Shown here piece after piece: positions 34,244 through 50,641 of a stretch of DNA of 64,000 bases. A model generated the notes under the pieces. The model worked only from the letters and a program-made list of their open reading frames with translations. It ran no database searches and was not told where the DNA came from. Position 1 is the stretch's first letter; the number at the start of each line of letters is the position of its first letter. This DNA is from Tanypteryx hageni (taxonomy: Eukaryota > Arthropoda > Insecta > Odonata > Petaluridae), in contig CM054116.1 of assembly GCA_028673005.1 (NCBI GenBank), positions 81,046,572-81,110,571 of the forward strand. The letters are read 5' to 3'. Both the position numbers and the translations under genes were made by a program.

Positions 34244-37200
34244 ACATATAAAATTTTAAATCGATACTTTCGCGTGTTTTAAACTCGGGGATATGTTTGC
34301 ACTGTTATCATCTTCATCATTCTTGACCAATTTTAACGTAACGAAAATATTTAAAAGCAATTAAGTTAATAATAATTAAAAAAATTGAGACAACTAGAAA
34401 CAATTTCCTTTGATTTTTTATGCGTTTACTAAATATATTTTTAAAATTACAACTTGTGAAGTGGATTTTTTTAAAAATCGATTATAGATTATTTTCATTT
34501 AGGGAAGGCGACATCCTTATATGCAATAGATTAGGAATGAATGGTTTGATTTTTTTCGTTTTATATGAAGTTGCTTAAAATATGGTCGTGTTATAATGAG
34601 ATATTTTTAGAGTTGTTTAAAAAAATTCTATAGAGAAAGAGGTTAACAAGTATTACCCAAATTTTCATCTCGTTGAATTATTATTTTAAGTTTTTTGTCA
34701 TTTTTAGGCGCGGGAAGTTAAGTGATGCGGCATTCAAGGGGGAAAATATTTGTCCCACTCATAGAAGTCATTATAAGAATGAGGTGTCTCATTCTGTCAG
34801 ACATTTAAAATTTTAGAATTAAATTCTAGAAGCCAAATACATCTTACTATCCTGGACATTTTCAATAATTTGTTGCTTTTCATTTAATTATGTTTCTGGA
34901 GGAATATGCATAGGTGCTCATAAAAGTGTGACTATAAAAAAAACACTGGACTTTTACGTCTCAATGATCGCAAATAGAAGTTTTTAACAATCTTCTCTTA
35001 AGCGAAACGTTGAATGAAATTTGAAACTTAGACATAAGGGCAACAAAAACCGTTGTTATCAAGTAAAAAAACCTAAAAATAGTGTTAAGTTCACGCTGAT
35101 CAATATTCATCCAATTCGGATCTGATAACTCTTTTCTAGTTATGGTCTACGTATATTGCGAATACGTAGCAACAAGATAACGCACGTTAAAGTCGTAAAC
35201 GATAAATTCTTTTCTCATCCAACGCTTTTGTGTCTTATATTTCTTAGAGAAACGGTTTAGAAATTCCTCAGGTTTATCACTCGTTCAACTTTTGATACGC
35301 TGCGCACGCTCGCCATGTTTATGTCGATCTTTCGTATTGCGGAATCGTTTCCGTCGTAATCGGAGCACATAGGAATCGTAAATTTTGATAGTAAAGTACT
35401 TACGTTCTTTGAATTTTAGGTTGAACGCTCATCAATAATAAGCGATCTCCATCATTCTTTCAAAAAGTTGAAATCTTTTGAAAAGTGTTCCTTTGATACT
35501 GATAAAGTCAAACACTGAGCAAATAATTAGTATGCGGAGTTCAATTATCATTAATCGTCTTAATTTCTAAAATGTAACGGATTTAATTCGTGTTTACTTT
35601 CAGTTTTTTAAATTCTTTTTTGCCTCTTTGTGCAGTAGAAGAGCTCATTTTATAAATATTTCTATGCGTATATATTCACATCTACCCTTTTTCCTATACA
35701 TGCCTATCAAAGATTCTAGTGATGGACAGACTGGTAAAATTAGTAATTTATGCGTACCGCAAGATATACTGTTCCGTGAACGACAGTGAATGTAGAAAAC
35801 AGAATAGTTTTTAATTATATTTTTACTAAAATTTTATTTAAGATGGAATACAACTCTCAGAGATGTTAAAATCAAGAATGGATTAAAAATTTGCGCGATA
35901 CCCTTTCTATTTTTTTCAATCTTTAGAAAATTTTCTTTCGCTATTTATTTAATACCAAGTTGTTATCGTGAGCATTCACCGACTAACTTCGTTGCAAGAC
36001 GAAGTGGAAACTTGTTTACATTGATTAGGAGTTTTGGGTTCTCTTCTGCTGCGAAAGACAAAGATTCTCTCCTCTCAAGAAAACCTCGCAGCGAACGTGC
36101 ATTCCGATATTTGAGGTACTAGTCTATTCCTCTTTAATTACACTCTCCGGCGTAAGTAGGACCGCGACGTCGAAATCTTCCAGCCGAGGCAACGAAACAA
36201 AAGGTCATCCCAGAGCACAGTGATGAAAATCGAAGGCGACAGCGGCCTAATGTAACCCATAGAAATGTGCCGCCTGAGGCGATAAGTCTGGCTAATACAA
36301 CGACCCTTGTTTAAAGCTATGGTATATGAGAGATACGTCCGTGTTAGGTCCTCTACAAGTTGTTTGTTTGTAATGATTGTTTTGTAGGAGTATAATTTTT
36401 ACGTGAGGGCTTGTAAATAATTTGCAAAGATAACTGCGATGTAGTAGTTTACCGTGAGATCCGATCAGTTATTTTAAAGGGGTGTACATAGTTCATTTTC
36501 TAATGCTATGCCTGCCAACTGAGTAATTAAATGTGATTTTTTTCAAATTTTTGAATTTATGAAATTCTAACATTCAACTTCTAGTTTTTCGCTATTTTTT
36601 ATTTAACATTTATGAAAATTACCCCAAAAGCGATGCGACAATATTATGATTTCTTAGACCTAGATTTTTCCTTCAAAATGTTATTTGAATATATCAATAT
36701 ACTTACTTATAAAGCATTTTGCCTTGTAAACAGAATTTTCGTAAAAATCAAAGATAAATGAATTTATTTCATTGGCTTCAAACATAGATGGTCAAATTTA
36801 AATAATATTGATAATAATGAGAAATGAAATCGAATCGATATTAACAGTTGTGTTATCAGGTATTTCGTGTAGTAATTTCGTTTTTTCTCAAAGGTGCAGT
36901 CTTTCAATATGCAAAACGATAATGTAATCCTTCGGCTACAGTTCTGTTCAAAATCGGGAAGAATAACACCTCTCTTTTGGCAGCCCTTAAATTTAAATGA
37001 ATATCTATAGCATATTTTGAGTAGAAGGCTTTCCTAGTTGTACTTTCGAGTTCGTAGCTTGACTGGGTAGTATTCTTCTGTTAGGAGTACGTTTTAGCCC
37101 CCACTTGTGTGTGTTTGGAAGTATACAAAACTTCTCCTTTCGAAACGGACGCTTGTTGTGCATTCACGCTGTGCATTCCGTAAACACCAGGTCAACGTAA

Positions 37201-37850
37201 ACATTAAGTTGCGCCAGATATTATTTCACTACCTTTGATTTTTACAGACTCGCGCGTTTACACTGGAGTGTTCCTTGTTATCTCTTTGCTCGTAGTTTGA
37301 CAAACAACTCAAACTCCGAGAATAAAAAGAAAAACGAGGAGTAAATTTAGTTTGAGACGAAGCGTCTCTTCTAGCTAATCGCCTGTGGGAATGTTTTACT
37401 AAAAAATTCGATTAAATTTTTTATCCGTAATTGAAAATGGGGAAGATACGTATAAGGATAAATTTATATTATTCTAATTAATATATTATTTTGAAAGTTT
37501 TAATTCGTTACGTAAGTGTTCGATCTTCGAAAAATTATCGAAAATTCCAGCAGAATTCCCAAAATGTTTGAAACGATAATTAAGTCCCTTTTCCTCGATG
37601 GGGGCCTATAATAAAAAAATCGTGTGTTCGTTTTTCCGTCTTTATTTTTTCATTGCTTAAAGCGGCCTTTTGAGAAGCGGTTACAAAAAGAAACGAAAAA
37701 ATGAAAGTATGCGGACTGCGTCCGGTACTCCGCAATTAAAGAAGATCAGAATCATAATGGCAGCGTTAATACGGACAAAGGGATTGCTCAAAGGTAAAGG
37801 GCAATGGCTGTGGTGAAGGTAGAAGTGGTAGTTGGACGTAAGGGAAGGGA
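34244..37850. other. Long AT-rich intergenic stretch
   Basis: 3.6 kb with no gene, RNA gene, transposon protein or clear repeat that I can support. Slightly GC-richer bits lie at 36100-36250 and 37140-37380. Confidence 0.4.
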
Positions 37851-38005
37851 CCTAAAAGGGGGTAAGGAGGCAGTTAGGTGATGAAAAGGGAACTTGGTGA
37901 AATCGGGTACGAGAGAGAGAGTGAGACGGAAAGAGAATCATGAGAGGAGAGAGGAGGGTGGTGCAAGGAGAAGACGGAGGCGGCATAAAGGGACTATTTG
38001 AGACA

Positions 38006-38058
<53 letters not shown>

Positions 38059-38390
38059 GTTGAGGCGGTGGAAGGATGCGGGATAGTAACAGAGAGCGTC
38101 AGAGGATACGGGACACTGGGTCAGATGGCGTGGGAAAGGGGAGACATGGAGAGCGGGGGCAGGGAGAAGTGTGGTGTAAGACAAGGAAGAAGAGAGGGGT
38201 CGGAGAAGACGAGAGGAGTGGGCGAGACAGGGAAAGGATAAGCTTTAAAGCTTTGACGGAATGGGTGAATGATGATGACTGAGAGAGACCAAGAATATTG
38301 CTTAAGGAGAATCGAGGGGAAGAGGACAGGGATTAAATAGGATAAAGGAGGCGAAGGAAGGAGAGGTTGAATTAGAGAAAGGAGGTTTTG
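37851..38390. repeat. Purine-rich tract with (GA)n core
   Basis: Polypurine plus strand including a (GA)n run at about 38008-38058. It resembles the 4190-4510 tract in composition and in being followed by the 51-bp repeat. The 110-146 codon minus-strand frames are Ser/Leu/Pro artefacts. Confidence 0.75.
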
Positions 38391-38400
38391 GGAGGGATAA

Positions 38401-38424
38401 ACAATTTTCGTGGACGAAAATTGT
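38401..38424. repeat. Perfect 10-bp hairpin
   Basis: ACAATTTTCG, loop TGGA, CGAAAATTGT. A perfect short inverted repeat with no assigned function. Confidence 0.7.
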
Positions 38425-38578
38425 GGGTAGGAAAAGAAAATAACTGATAAATTGGAGGAAACACTGTAACTGGAGAGGTAGGTATAAAATAATGCGTTTG
38501 AATGTGGCTGAAATAGAAAAGGAATCAAATTTTCAGAAGAAATGGAAGCAGCCGGAGACAAACATGTTGACGAATGAA

Positions 38579-38629
38579 TTTATTCGTGCAAAATTGAGAC
38601 TATGCAGTCCCATATTACATTTAATCCTT
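38579..38629. repeat. Dispersed 51-bp repeat, copy 2
   Basis: Partner of 4525-4575 (43 of 51 identical). It again follows a GA-rich tract and GACAAAC. The minus strand ends TTGCACGAATAAA, with an AATAAA signal. Confidence 0.6.
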
Positions 38630-39419
38630 TGTTATATCATACAGCTTACATTTAAACAGTTAAATATTGCGATTTAAGAGTATGATATTTGAATGATTAC
38701 ATATCAATGACTAAATTATATACAATAAATCTAAATCGATGTCATTATTAGAGATTGTTGAAAAGGAAAAATAGGTTATTACGACGAGAAATCTCTAAAA
38801 TAATTTAGAATGAACTAAATTAGGCACTTATGTGTGAAAATTTGAAAAAATATATACTCATCTTCGGTATCTCCATTACCCATAAGAACCTTGTAATGGC
38901 TATTGTAGAGACCTAAAACGAGTACTTATTTTTTTCTATTTTTCATACTTAAGTATTTAGTCTTGAATGTGTTTTTGGCCATAAGACGAGCGCATTAATT
39001 CTTTAGTGAAGGATGAACTAAATATGACAAATTTATTGAGAATAAATAAAAATTGGGGCGCCAATAAAAATTCCTAGAATATAACGTAATAAGTTCAAGG
39101 TAGTGAAAGATATCAGAGGAAAAGTAACAACTAGTAAAGAAATCCTCCTTCTGAGAAAATGCGGGAGTATTTCGACTAGCAGAAAGAAAATTTCCTAAAG
39201 AATGCTTTCTAGAGGAATGTATAGACAAGGAAATGCAAGCGCGTAGGAATAAAATCCAAAATTAACGAAATTTAATAGGATTACAGCTGTTAGGAGAATT
39301 TTGAGACTGCAAAGACGTTTGAGAAAGGTCGGAAATTTGAGAAACTGGCAGATGTGCGTGGAATGAAGATGGAAGTGTAAAGATGTAAAGCCCGAATATT
39401 GTAAAACGATGCAATGGAA

Positions 39420-39420
<1 letters not shown>
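38630..39420. other. AT-rich intergenic DNA
   Basis: No gene or known element recognised. Confidence 0.35.
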
Positions 39421-39472
<52 letters not shown>

Positions 39473-39548
39473 CTAAAGGAAAAGAAAAGGTAGTGATGAG
39501 GGTGGCAACAAGGTGTTGAGGGAAGCCCAGCGGACACTTACACTTACA

Positions 39549-39599
<51 letters not shown>

Positions 39600-39628
39600 C
39601 AACTTACGGAAAAGGAAAGGTAAAATAG

Positions 39629-43079
<3,451 letters not shown>

Positions 43080-43968
43080 TTAAATACTCCGAAAAGGGAC
43101 GAAGAGGAAACTATAACGCAGCGAGTGAGAGAGAGAAAGAGTATTCGGCGTGGAAGAGAGATTTCAGCTGGCGCATGAGAGAGAGAGGGAGAGAGAGGAT
43201 GGCGAGGCAAGGGAGAGAGAGAAAACCCTCCCTCCCCCTAACTCCCCTTCTTCTCCTATCCCCTCTCCGCTTTCGCCCCTCCGGACATTTTCCCGGCTCC
43301 ACGCAGCCTCCCTCCCCTCTTCATCCACTCCCTGCGAGAGAGACAGAGAGAGTGGTTGGAGGGGCGAGAGCGAGAGAGAGGTTGCGCTCTGCGCCTGGAG
43401 CTTATTCTTCTCCGACACACTCACGCGGACTGTCGTCCCGGCCGGTCGCGTAAGTGGCGCCATCCACGAGAGAGTCTTGGAAATAAAGGGGGGTATCTTT
43501 TTGGGGGGGTGTTACGAAGGGTAGGAGAAGGACGAGGCGGCGGAAACCGGTCGTGGTGGTGTGAGAGGAGGAGGAGGGGGGCGGAGGTGTATTATTATCA
43601 AGTCTGTACATTTCTACATAGGATCTTTCTCCCGTTTAAAAACGTTTCTTCTTTGCCTGGTGGTGGCTGGAAGATGGGACGTCCTACCTCGTCGAATTCT
43701 CCTCGTGTTATTTAGCGAATTAGAAAAAATCGGCAAAACCCGTTTTTATAATTAGGGAAGGAAGTGGTTCGGATAGATAAAGGGAGGAGATCTCGTGAAG
43801 GAGGCGGCAGGCAGCTTTGACTGTATCCCGTATCTCGTCCACAGTGTGTGTCATGAGACCGGTGGAGGAGGCTGCTCGCCGGGGGAGGGCAACGCACCCT
43901 GCCGCCGCTGCAGATCTATTCCTCCGTCGTATGGCGAGGATCCCGGATCTCGAGTGAAAGGTGAGCGG
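43080..43968 (+). promoter_or_regulatory. GC/CpG-richer zone; candidate promoter and 5' UTR exon
   Basis: A clear composition shift from AT-rich flanks to GC- and CpG-rich sequence with GAGA tracts at both edges. Two plausible plus-strand donors occur: GGTCGC|GTAAGT at 43450 and GTGAAAG|GTGAGC at 43961. A short reading frame from ATG at 43851 (MRPVEEAARRGRATHP...) ends before the second donor, so any exon would be largely non-coding. GAGA-rich, CpG-rich sequence with a donor fits a 5' end of a host gene, but no TATA, initiator or coding exon can be fixed. Confidence 0.22.
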
Positions 43969-43969
43969 A

Positions 43970-46200
43970 AAAGCCTCTTTCTCTCTCTCCCTCCCTCTGT
44001 CCTCTCCCCTTGCTCCCGCTATATATTCACTTCCCTAGACCGCCTCTCCCGCGAGGACGTGGCAAGAGATGGTCTCTTTTGCAACCGTACGTTTCTCGTG
44101 TAGCATTCGTGAGCTTCCTTCCTCCTTCTGCAGCGGCTGTGGAGAGAGAGGGGGTGTGGCTTCATACGGGAGACGTGTTTGTCTCCTTTTATTCGTTCAT
44201 CGCCGCCCCCCAAGTGTCTGTGTGTCTCTCTTCCTCCGTCTCTCTCTCTCTTCCTCCGTCTCTCTCTCTTCCTCCGTCTTTCTCTCCCTCCGCCTTTTTC
44301 TCTCCGTACATATCAATATGGAGAGAATAGGAGATAAACAGTTGTAGATTGAAAGCTTATTTTGCCCATCCCATGCTCTCCGCCTCTCGTTTCTGTCTGA
44401 AAGGAACCACCGTATTTTCAAAGGTTTTTTAAAGGATAATAAGTCTAGTGCGAGAGAGAAACGTGGGAAGGCTAGAGATGGAGAGAGAGAGAGACAGAGA
44501 GTCGTTAGCTGTGAGTGTGTGCGTGCCAGTGAGTCCGACTAACGATCTGGGCGGAGAAGAGAAAGAGGGGGAAAAATAATATATTTTTTCCTCGATGGTT
44601 AGGGATTTTTATTTTATTCTTTGACTAGCGGTAATCTAGGGGAGTAGGGTTCGTTACGTGGACTAACCTCAACGGACGAGACATGAAAGGTACCGAGACG
44701 AAAAGCACCTTTTTTATTTTTAATTTGGGTCATGCGGCCTGTGTTTGTCTTGTCCTTTCGTTTGTAACCTTTGTGTCGATTGCTGTATTGTGTTCCTCCT
44801 CGAGCCCTTTTTTCGCGGAATTCCCTCCTTTTATTTATTACTTGGGTGTTTTGTGGAGCATTTGTGATGAGTCTGTTGTTTACGGCGTGAAGCGGTTCCG
44901 TCAATCAAGTCTTGCAAAGGACGAGATAGTGTTTATGACTAAATTGGGTGCGTTTCTCAATTCATCGCTGGTCTTTGCCTCTGCCTGCTGGCGTGCGCAA
45001 TAGGGCTCATTTTAGATTTGTTTGCATTAAGATTTATTTATCGTTTATTTAAATTAATTCCCTGTGGTTCATTGTTTTGCAATTACGACGGAGGACTAGC
45101 TTAATTTTTTCTGCTTCAGGTTACAACCAGTGTAATTCATTCTATCAAGATTGAGTTATAGAGGCTGTTACGTTGTGAACGCATTTGTTTTTTCCGGCTT
45201 AGGGGTAAATATGAGGCATTATGTTGATCGTCAATTATGGTCCTTAACATCAATATTTCTCTGTTGGTTTAAATCAATCAATACGCGAGTTAGTGAATGT
45301 ATCCTTTACTATGAATTAAACGATCAAATGCTCTTTAACAATATTTGATTAAAATGAAACCATTCGTTTAGCTATTTAGGTTGTTAATCCTTCTTTGGTA
45401 AATTATTTCCCAATGAAAGATATGAAAAATTAATTTGAAATCACAGTTTGACCTTTTAATACCGCCAGCTAGAAATTAATGAGCTTCGCAACTGTTGGAT
45501 TTTGCTAAATTTTACCTCATTCTAGTATATTACCGTAGTCAGATCTGTGGGTGGTATTCGGGAATCTAAGTGCTGGATTGTTTCGCATGAAATAAAAGGA
45601 GAGTCATAAAAATCAGGTGATAATTTAAGCATAAAAATCATATGAATTTATGAATTACGATTTGATTTAAAAACAATGATATATTTTCAAGTAATTGGAA
45701 TTTACCTTTATAGTTTCCCATTCAAAATTTTTGATAGCGCTAACGCATTGGAATGCGTCACTTAAGGTGAAGCGTTACTCATCTAGAGTGAAAACTAAAC
45801 TTATATATTTGACCTTCTCATTATTGGAGATGTGTTCCAAAACGGTCTGCATTATCTTCTTCTACCAATCGCACCGTAAGGTTTCCGCCTATTTTACATG
45901 TGTTTAACGTGACCACCTAATGCACACAAGAAAAAAAACTTACGACCACGCCATTTTACACCACAAACTTTTGCTCAGGGAACCAAATTGATTTTCATAA
46001 TTTTTTCGGGCCCATTCTAAGAAGGAAAACTGTGACGAGTGCATGTAAGCGAGTGTGGATGTGTGTGCGCGCTCGCGGCCTCTTCTATTTGAAGCTTTTC
46101 CATTGCTAAGGGAGCACAAGGTAGGATGGCACCTCTTCTCTCCCTTTCTTTCTCTCTATACTTCTGAAGGCGTTAGGCGTTTGACGCCTTCTTCCCGTTA
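43970..46200. other. Pyrimidine tract and intergenic DNA
   Basis: A TCTCTC/CTTCCGTC tract at 43975-44300 contains several copies of TTCCTCCGTCTCTCTCTC. It is followed by GA-rich sequence (44440-44575) and AT-rich DNA. No gene supported. Confidence 0.4.
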
Positions 46201-46217
46201 ACGTCAGGCTAGCCGAT

Positions 46218-46545
46218 GTGTTTGAAGAGGGAGGAAGACGCGAGGAGGGATCCGTCGATGGTAGGGCTGTGAGAGGTTCACGGCGTGGAGAGGAAGACGG
46301 AGAGAAAGGTATAGGATATTTAGGGAGATGGGTGCGGGCGCGCACGTGTGTGCGTTTGCGAAAAAGGGAATCGAGTCTCTTGGTGTGTGAAAGGACAAAG
46401 GGAAGAGAGGACGAAGGGAAGATAAGACGAAGGGAAGAGGACAGAGGGATGAGAGGACGAAGGGAAGAGAGGAAGAAGGGAAGAGAGGACGAATGGAAAA
46501 CAGGACGAAGGGAAGAGAGGACGAAACAAAGGGAGAGAGGAGAAG
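46218..46545. repeat. Purine minisatellite, ~16-bp unit
   Basis: GAGGACGAAGGGAAGA-type units repeat irregularly from about 46386 to 46540, within a longer purine-rich stretch. The Arg/Glu/Gly frame at 46218-46652 is an artefact of this repeat. Confidence 0.7.
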
Positions 46546-48525
46546 ATAGAGACGTGTGGTTTTACTCGTTCCCTTTTAGATCCGTAATCCGTGAATGGAT
46601 TACCAGCCTCGTGGCGAGACGTGAAGGGATTAAGGTTTTGTCACTCGTATGAAGGAAACTGGAGGAGCAGGAAGAGAAAGGTTTGAAGTAAAAGTGTGCT
46701 GAGGAGAGTGTGCGCTTGTGAGAGAGAGGAAGACTGAAGGAAAGGCGATTTTTTGTTTATGGAGTGAAAGAGTTAAGGTATTACGTGAAACGTTGCGTCT
46801 CTCTCTATTCGGTGGACGAGGATAAAGAGGGAAATTTGTTCCGAACCTCGCATACTGGGAGATTAATGGAGGCCATGTGTGCGTGTGAACTCGGAGAGAA
46901 AAAGGATGTGAGGGGGTTAAAGAGTTTAAAAAAGGGAGAGATATATAAATCGCAGAGATAAAAAAATCGAGATACCGTCGTGAAAAAGAATGATAGCGCC
47001 TCGACGGAGATTGTTTTGAAATAAGCGGATACATTTTTGACTAATTCTTTCTTCAATGAAGTGTTAGTTATCTTTGTGGTTATAATTGTTCAATTAGTTG
47101 GATGTTACTAGTTTAAAGCGTACAATAATTATAGATTAGTAAGCTGATGTTTTCGACATAGCTCAGGAATTTGTTATTTGTTGTTATTGTGTTGCTAGGG
47201 TAATTTTTAACTACCATGCGCATCATTTTTTGCTGGTTTTCGGCTCCATTTTCGGAATTTGTGTGCAATTGTTCTTTTTAATTCGATTACCTAATGCTAG
47301 AAAGTAGATGTATTTCAATGGGGTGGCATAATTTTTTGCAAAATGGCCGTAGATAGATTATTATATTATCAATCCATTGTTTACTCAGTTTGACCAGTTA
47401 TTAAACATTTTAAGCGATTTGTTATCAAGTTTTTTGATTGTGCATATGGCATATGATGCCAATAATTATTCAAATATACTCAGAATATAATTCATTTGTA
47501 TATATTTGCATGTGGTCAAGGGTGTGTACTATAAAAATACTTGTATGAATGAAATTTCTGTTGCTAGAGAATTACTCTTCGAAATTATCATATTTACTCC
47601 TTTTTTGGAACACATTGCTTCCCGTACGTACTTATAATTATCAGAAAAACGATAAGATTATATCGTTCATAGAAAAAAGTAATAATTATAGGTTTAAAAT
47701 AAAAATACTGGTGCATTTTTTACCGGTTCAGGGGTTCTGGCTTAAATTAATGATAAAAATTACTCTTCGATATCTTAATTTTTTCATGCGTGTCTATGTA
47801 TATATTTTCTCATAAGTTGTCGACAAAAATTATATACTTACGAAAAGACCAATATGATTCCGTAACTGAACAAGGGTAAAACTCTTTCCCAATGACAAAT
47901 TTCTCTCTCAGACGTGGACGTATTGATTAATTCGTCATTTTGGCGTGAATACTCGAATCTTCCCTGGCCAAAATTTTTCGGGAGCGGAAAGTTAAAACAT
48001 AAACTCCATGAAGTTACGCTCTTAATTGACACCTCAACCTATTCATCTCCAAGATCCTTGCTTTTCTCACAGTTTTTTGAACAACTTCATTTCGCCTCTC
48101 TCATCGATGTAGGGAAAAATATTGGCGAGGCGGTCAAAAGTTCGAACGATACCGTCGCATATCTGCATTTTTCGAGCAAATAATTTGATTTAGAAAAGTC
48201 GCAAACAATTTTTCGCAGAAATACAACTGAGGACAACAATTTAACTTCAGGAGTAATAAAAAATACCCTCGAACTTTCAATGCTTGCGATTACCGTTACT
48301 TAATGTAGATCATACCCAGCAAGTTATGTGTACGTGAATGCTCAAACTCTCAGCAAAAATGCGATAAATTTTTCAGTTATTCCTTCCATCGCACTGTAAC
48401 ACACCCAAACATCATAGTCATATATTTCGGTTCTTAAGGTCCCTAGATTCGAGTAATGGTGTGAGAGGCATTGATTATTTCCGTTGTAGCTCCGTTGATA
48501 TTTTTTCACCTATTGTTTCTCTCGC
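46546..48525. other. Intergenic DNA
   Basis: Purine-rich to about 46970, then AT-rich. No gene, RNA gene or element recognised. Confidence 0.35.
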
Positions 48526-48800
48526 ATGCTATATCTCTATCTCTACCTCTCTACCCCTACCTTTCTCCCCCTACCTCTCCCCCTACCTCTCCTCCCTACG
48601 TCTCTCCCCCTACCTCTTTCCCCCTCTTTCTCTCCACTCCTCTCTCCCCCTCTTTCTCTACCCCCTATATCTTCCTCTATCCTCTCTTATCTATCTCCTC
48701 TCTCTCTAATTCTCTTCTCTCTCCCTCGCCTTGAGCCGCGTCTATATCTCTCTCTTTCTCTCTCTCATCGTCTCTCTCACTCTGCCTCTATCTCTTTCTC
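48526..48800. repeat. Pyrimidine tract with CTCTCCCCCTAC units
   Basis: Variants of CTACCTCTCCCCCTACCTCTC repeat at about 48538-48670, then simple CT-rich sequence to 48800. Open frames over it are low-complexity artefacts. Confidence 0.75.
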
Positions 48801-48970
48801 TGTTTATGGGGAAGCGATGCGGATTCCGGGGAGGCCTAGCGGGAGATACGGTAGAGGGATGGGCGGGGCACCGGCACGTCTTCCCATGCGCCCTTGCCGA
48901 AGGTCAGGTCAGGCTCAACCGCGGTACGCTCCGTCCCAGTATTCCCCTCATTCATGCCAGGTCCTCTTCC
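48801..48970. other. Short GC-rich segment
   Basis: An abrupt GC-rich patch (GGGGAGGCCTAGCGGG, CCGGCACGTCTTCCC) after the CT tract. The plus frame here gives a Gly/Pro/Arg-rich peptide. It could be part of a UTR or exon; no domain or convincing splice sites. Confidence 0.2.
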
Positions 48971-49794
48971 TCCTCATTTTCTTCCATCCTCAATGCTCAA
49001 CTCCTTTATAATACAAAATAATAAAAAGGGAGGAAATAATCTTGATCGAATACGTTCTTACTTGAGATTTTTTTTTCGCCAAACCGATTCGCCGTTTCCT
49101 TAAACCCTCGAAATGCGAATAATGGCAAAGCTTCTCTGAACTTTTTTTATTCCTGAGGTAATTGCTTAATTTTGAATATTTTTCTAACATCAATTGGTGT
49201 AAAAATTTATCAAGAAAAGTTATTCTCGTAATTTACGAATAAACGTCTCTTTTCAAAAGACTTTGTTGTAAACTTGAAAATTACGAAAGCAAATAATTTA
49301 ATAAAGCTAAGGAGTTTTACGGGTTGCATAAGATTTAGGATACATGACCAAAAAGAACTACTAATATTAGAGATACGAGTTTTCATGACCAGTCGTACTT
49401 GTATTCCTAAATCGTTGTATTTTTGGAGGAAGATTTAATTCGTTTAACCGCAAACTTTGACTTAAATTAACATAGGAGCGTATTCTATGCGGCTACTTTT
49501 ACGAAATAATATACACTCTCAGTAAATATTTATGCCCTCTACGTCAGCTCAATTTAAGTGATAATTTTTAATATCTAGCGATTATTAAATTGTTATCAGT
49601 GAAAAATTAAATGAACGTTATTATTCGAAATTCTAAATATAGTACCTCTTTTTTATGAATTGTTCATGTAAGTTTGGCATACTGTTGTCATTCTTTCCTC
49701 GCCCTGAAATTTTCTTAGAAGTAAGGTAAGGCGCTAGAGGAAATATGCCTCGCCGGTCGCATCCCGAATCTCGTAGTTCAATTTTCAAACATAC
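48971..49794. other. AT-rich DNA downstream of the exon candidate
   Basis: No feature recognised; on the minus-strand model this would be intron. Confidence 0.3.
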
Positions 49795-49978
49795 CCAGAC
49801 GTCTTTCCATCATCTTCTTCGTGTTGACCGCTTTGGCTTGCTCCATGCGTCGTGGGCGTGGTGTGGGGGTTTGAGGCGCCAAATTGTAATCGGGGAACGT
49901 GTCACCAGCGACCGTGACCCAGTCGGGCGTCGAAATCAAGAACTCGTGGTGGGCAGGCATGCTGCCCAATCGGTCATC
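49795..49978 (-). CDS. Candidate protein-coding exon, unknown protein
   Basis: The minus-strand frame reads, from an ATG at 49960, MPAHHEFLISTPDWVTVAGD and then TFPDYNLAPQTPTPRPRR, continuing EQAKAVNTKKMMERRLG. It stops at a strong donor, CTGG|GTATGT (intron starts at 49794, phase 1). Codons use G/C in the third position (GAG TTC TTG, GAC TGG GTC ACG GTC), unlike the AT-rich surroundings, and the amino-acid mix is not low-complexity. The left edge is either an acceptor (GCTAG|GATGAC at 49978) or the ATG itself, which has A at -3. No signal peptide, membrane segment or known domain is recognised; the Pro/Arg-rich then Lys/Met/Arg-rich sequence looks cytoplasmic or linker-like. Neighbouring exons were not found. 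This is the best host-gene candidate in the window but remains unproven. Confidence 0.42.
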
Positions 49979-49995
49979 CTAGCTACCGACTAGCA

Positions 49996-50576
49996 TCGAT
50001 TCAATAATAGCGTTTCGCTGAAATTTTTTTATTTTTTTTTCACCATGACCGATTCCTTTTCCAAAGTGGATTATACGCTTAGTAATCGAGTAATCAAAAG
50101 GCTTCCTCTCTTTTGCGAATGTCGCAAAATGAAGAAAGACGAGGAACGTAGCCACAGATAGTTTTGCCCTCTCGAAATCATTAACCTCATTTTGTTCCGT
50201 TGATCGTTTCTAGGATTTCTTGCTCACGTTTCATCCACGTTGCGTTGCGTTTTATTTGGAAAAAATATTGTAAAAAGTTTGTCGTGAAATGCTTCGTTTG
50301 ATATCTCCTGTTTGAGATTTAAAATTCATTCATTTATTTCATTCGCTTCTGCTCGACTGGATCCTACTTTAAAATTATCCTTGGGTACAGTTCATTTTTA
50401 TTTTAAAAATTGTTATCCCCTTTCTGCAGGCAGCTTTGGAACTTGCGGTTTATCTTCAGCACACTCTTCATCAAGTATTGGATTGTTGCACTTTCTAACG
50501 AATTCTCTCATATTAATGTGAACTACTTTCGAAAAATGTCACCTTTTTTGTTTCAATGCTGAGATATTTGTTTGAC
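49996..50576. other. Intergenic/intronic DNA
   Basis: AT-rich, with no supported feature. A poly-T/A run lies at about 50020-50040. Confidence 0.35.
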
Positions 50577-50641
50577 ACTAGCTTGGTTAGTTCCGTCCCA
50601 ACCAATAAATCATCCGCGTTAAGAAACGAGAAAATTGATCT

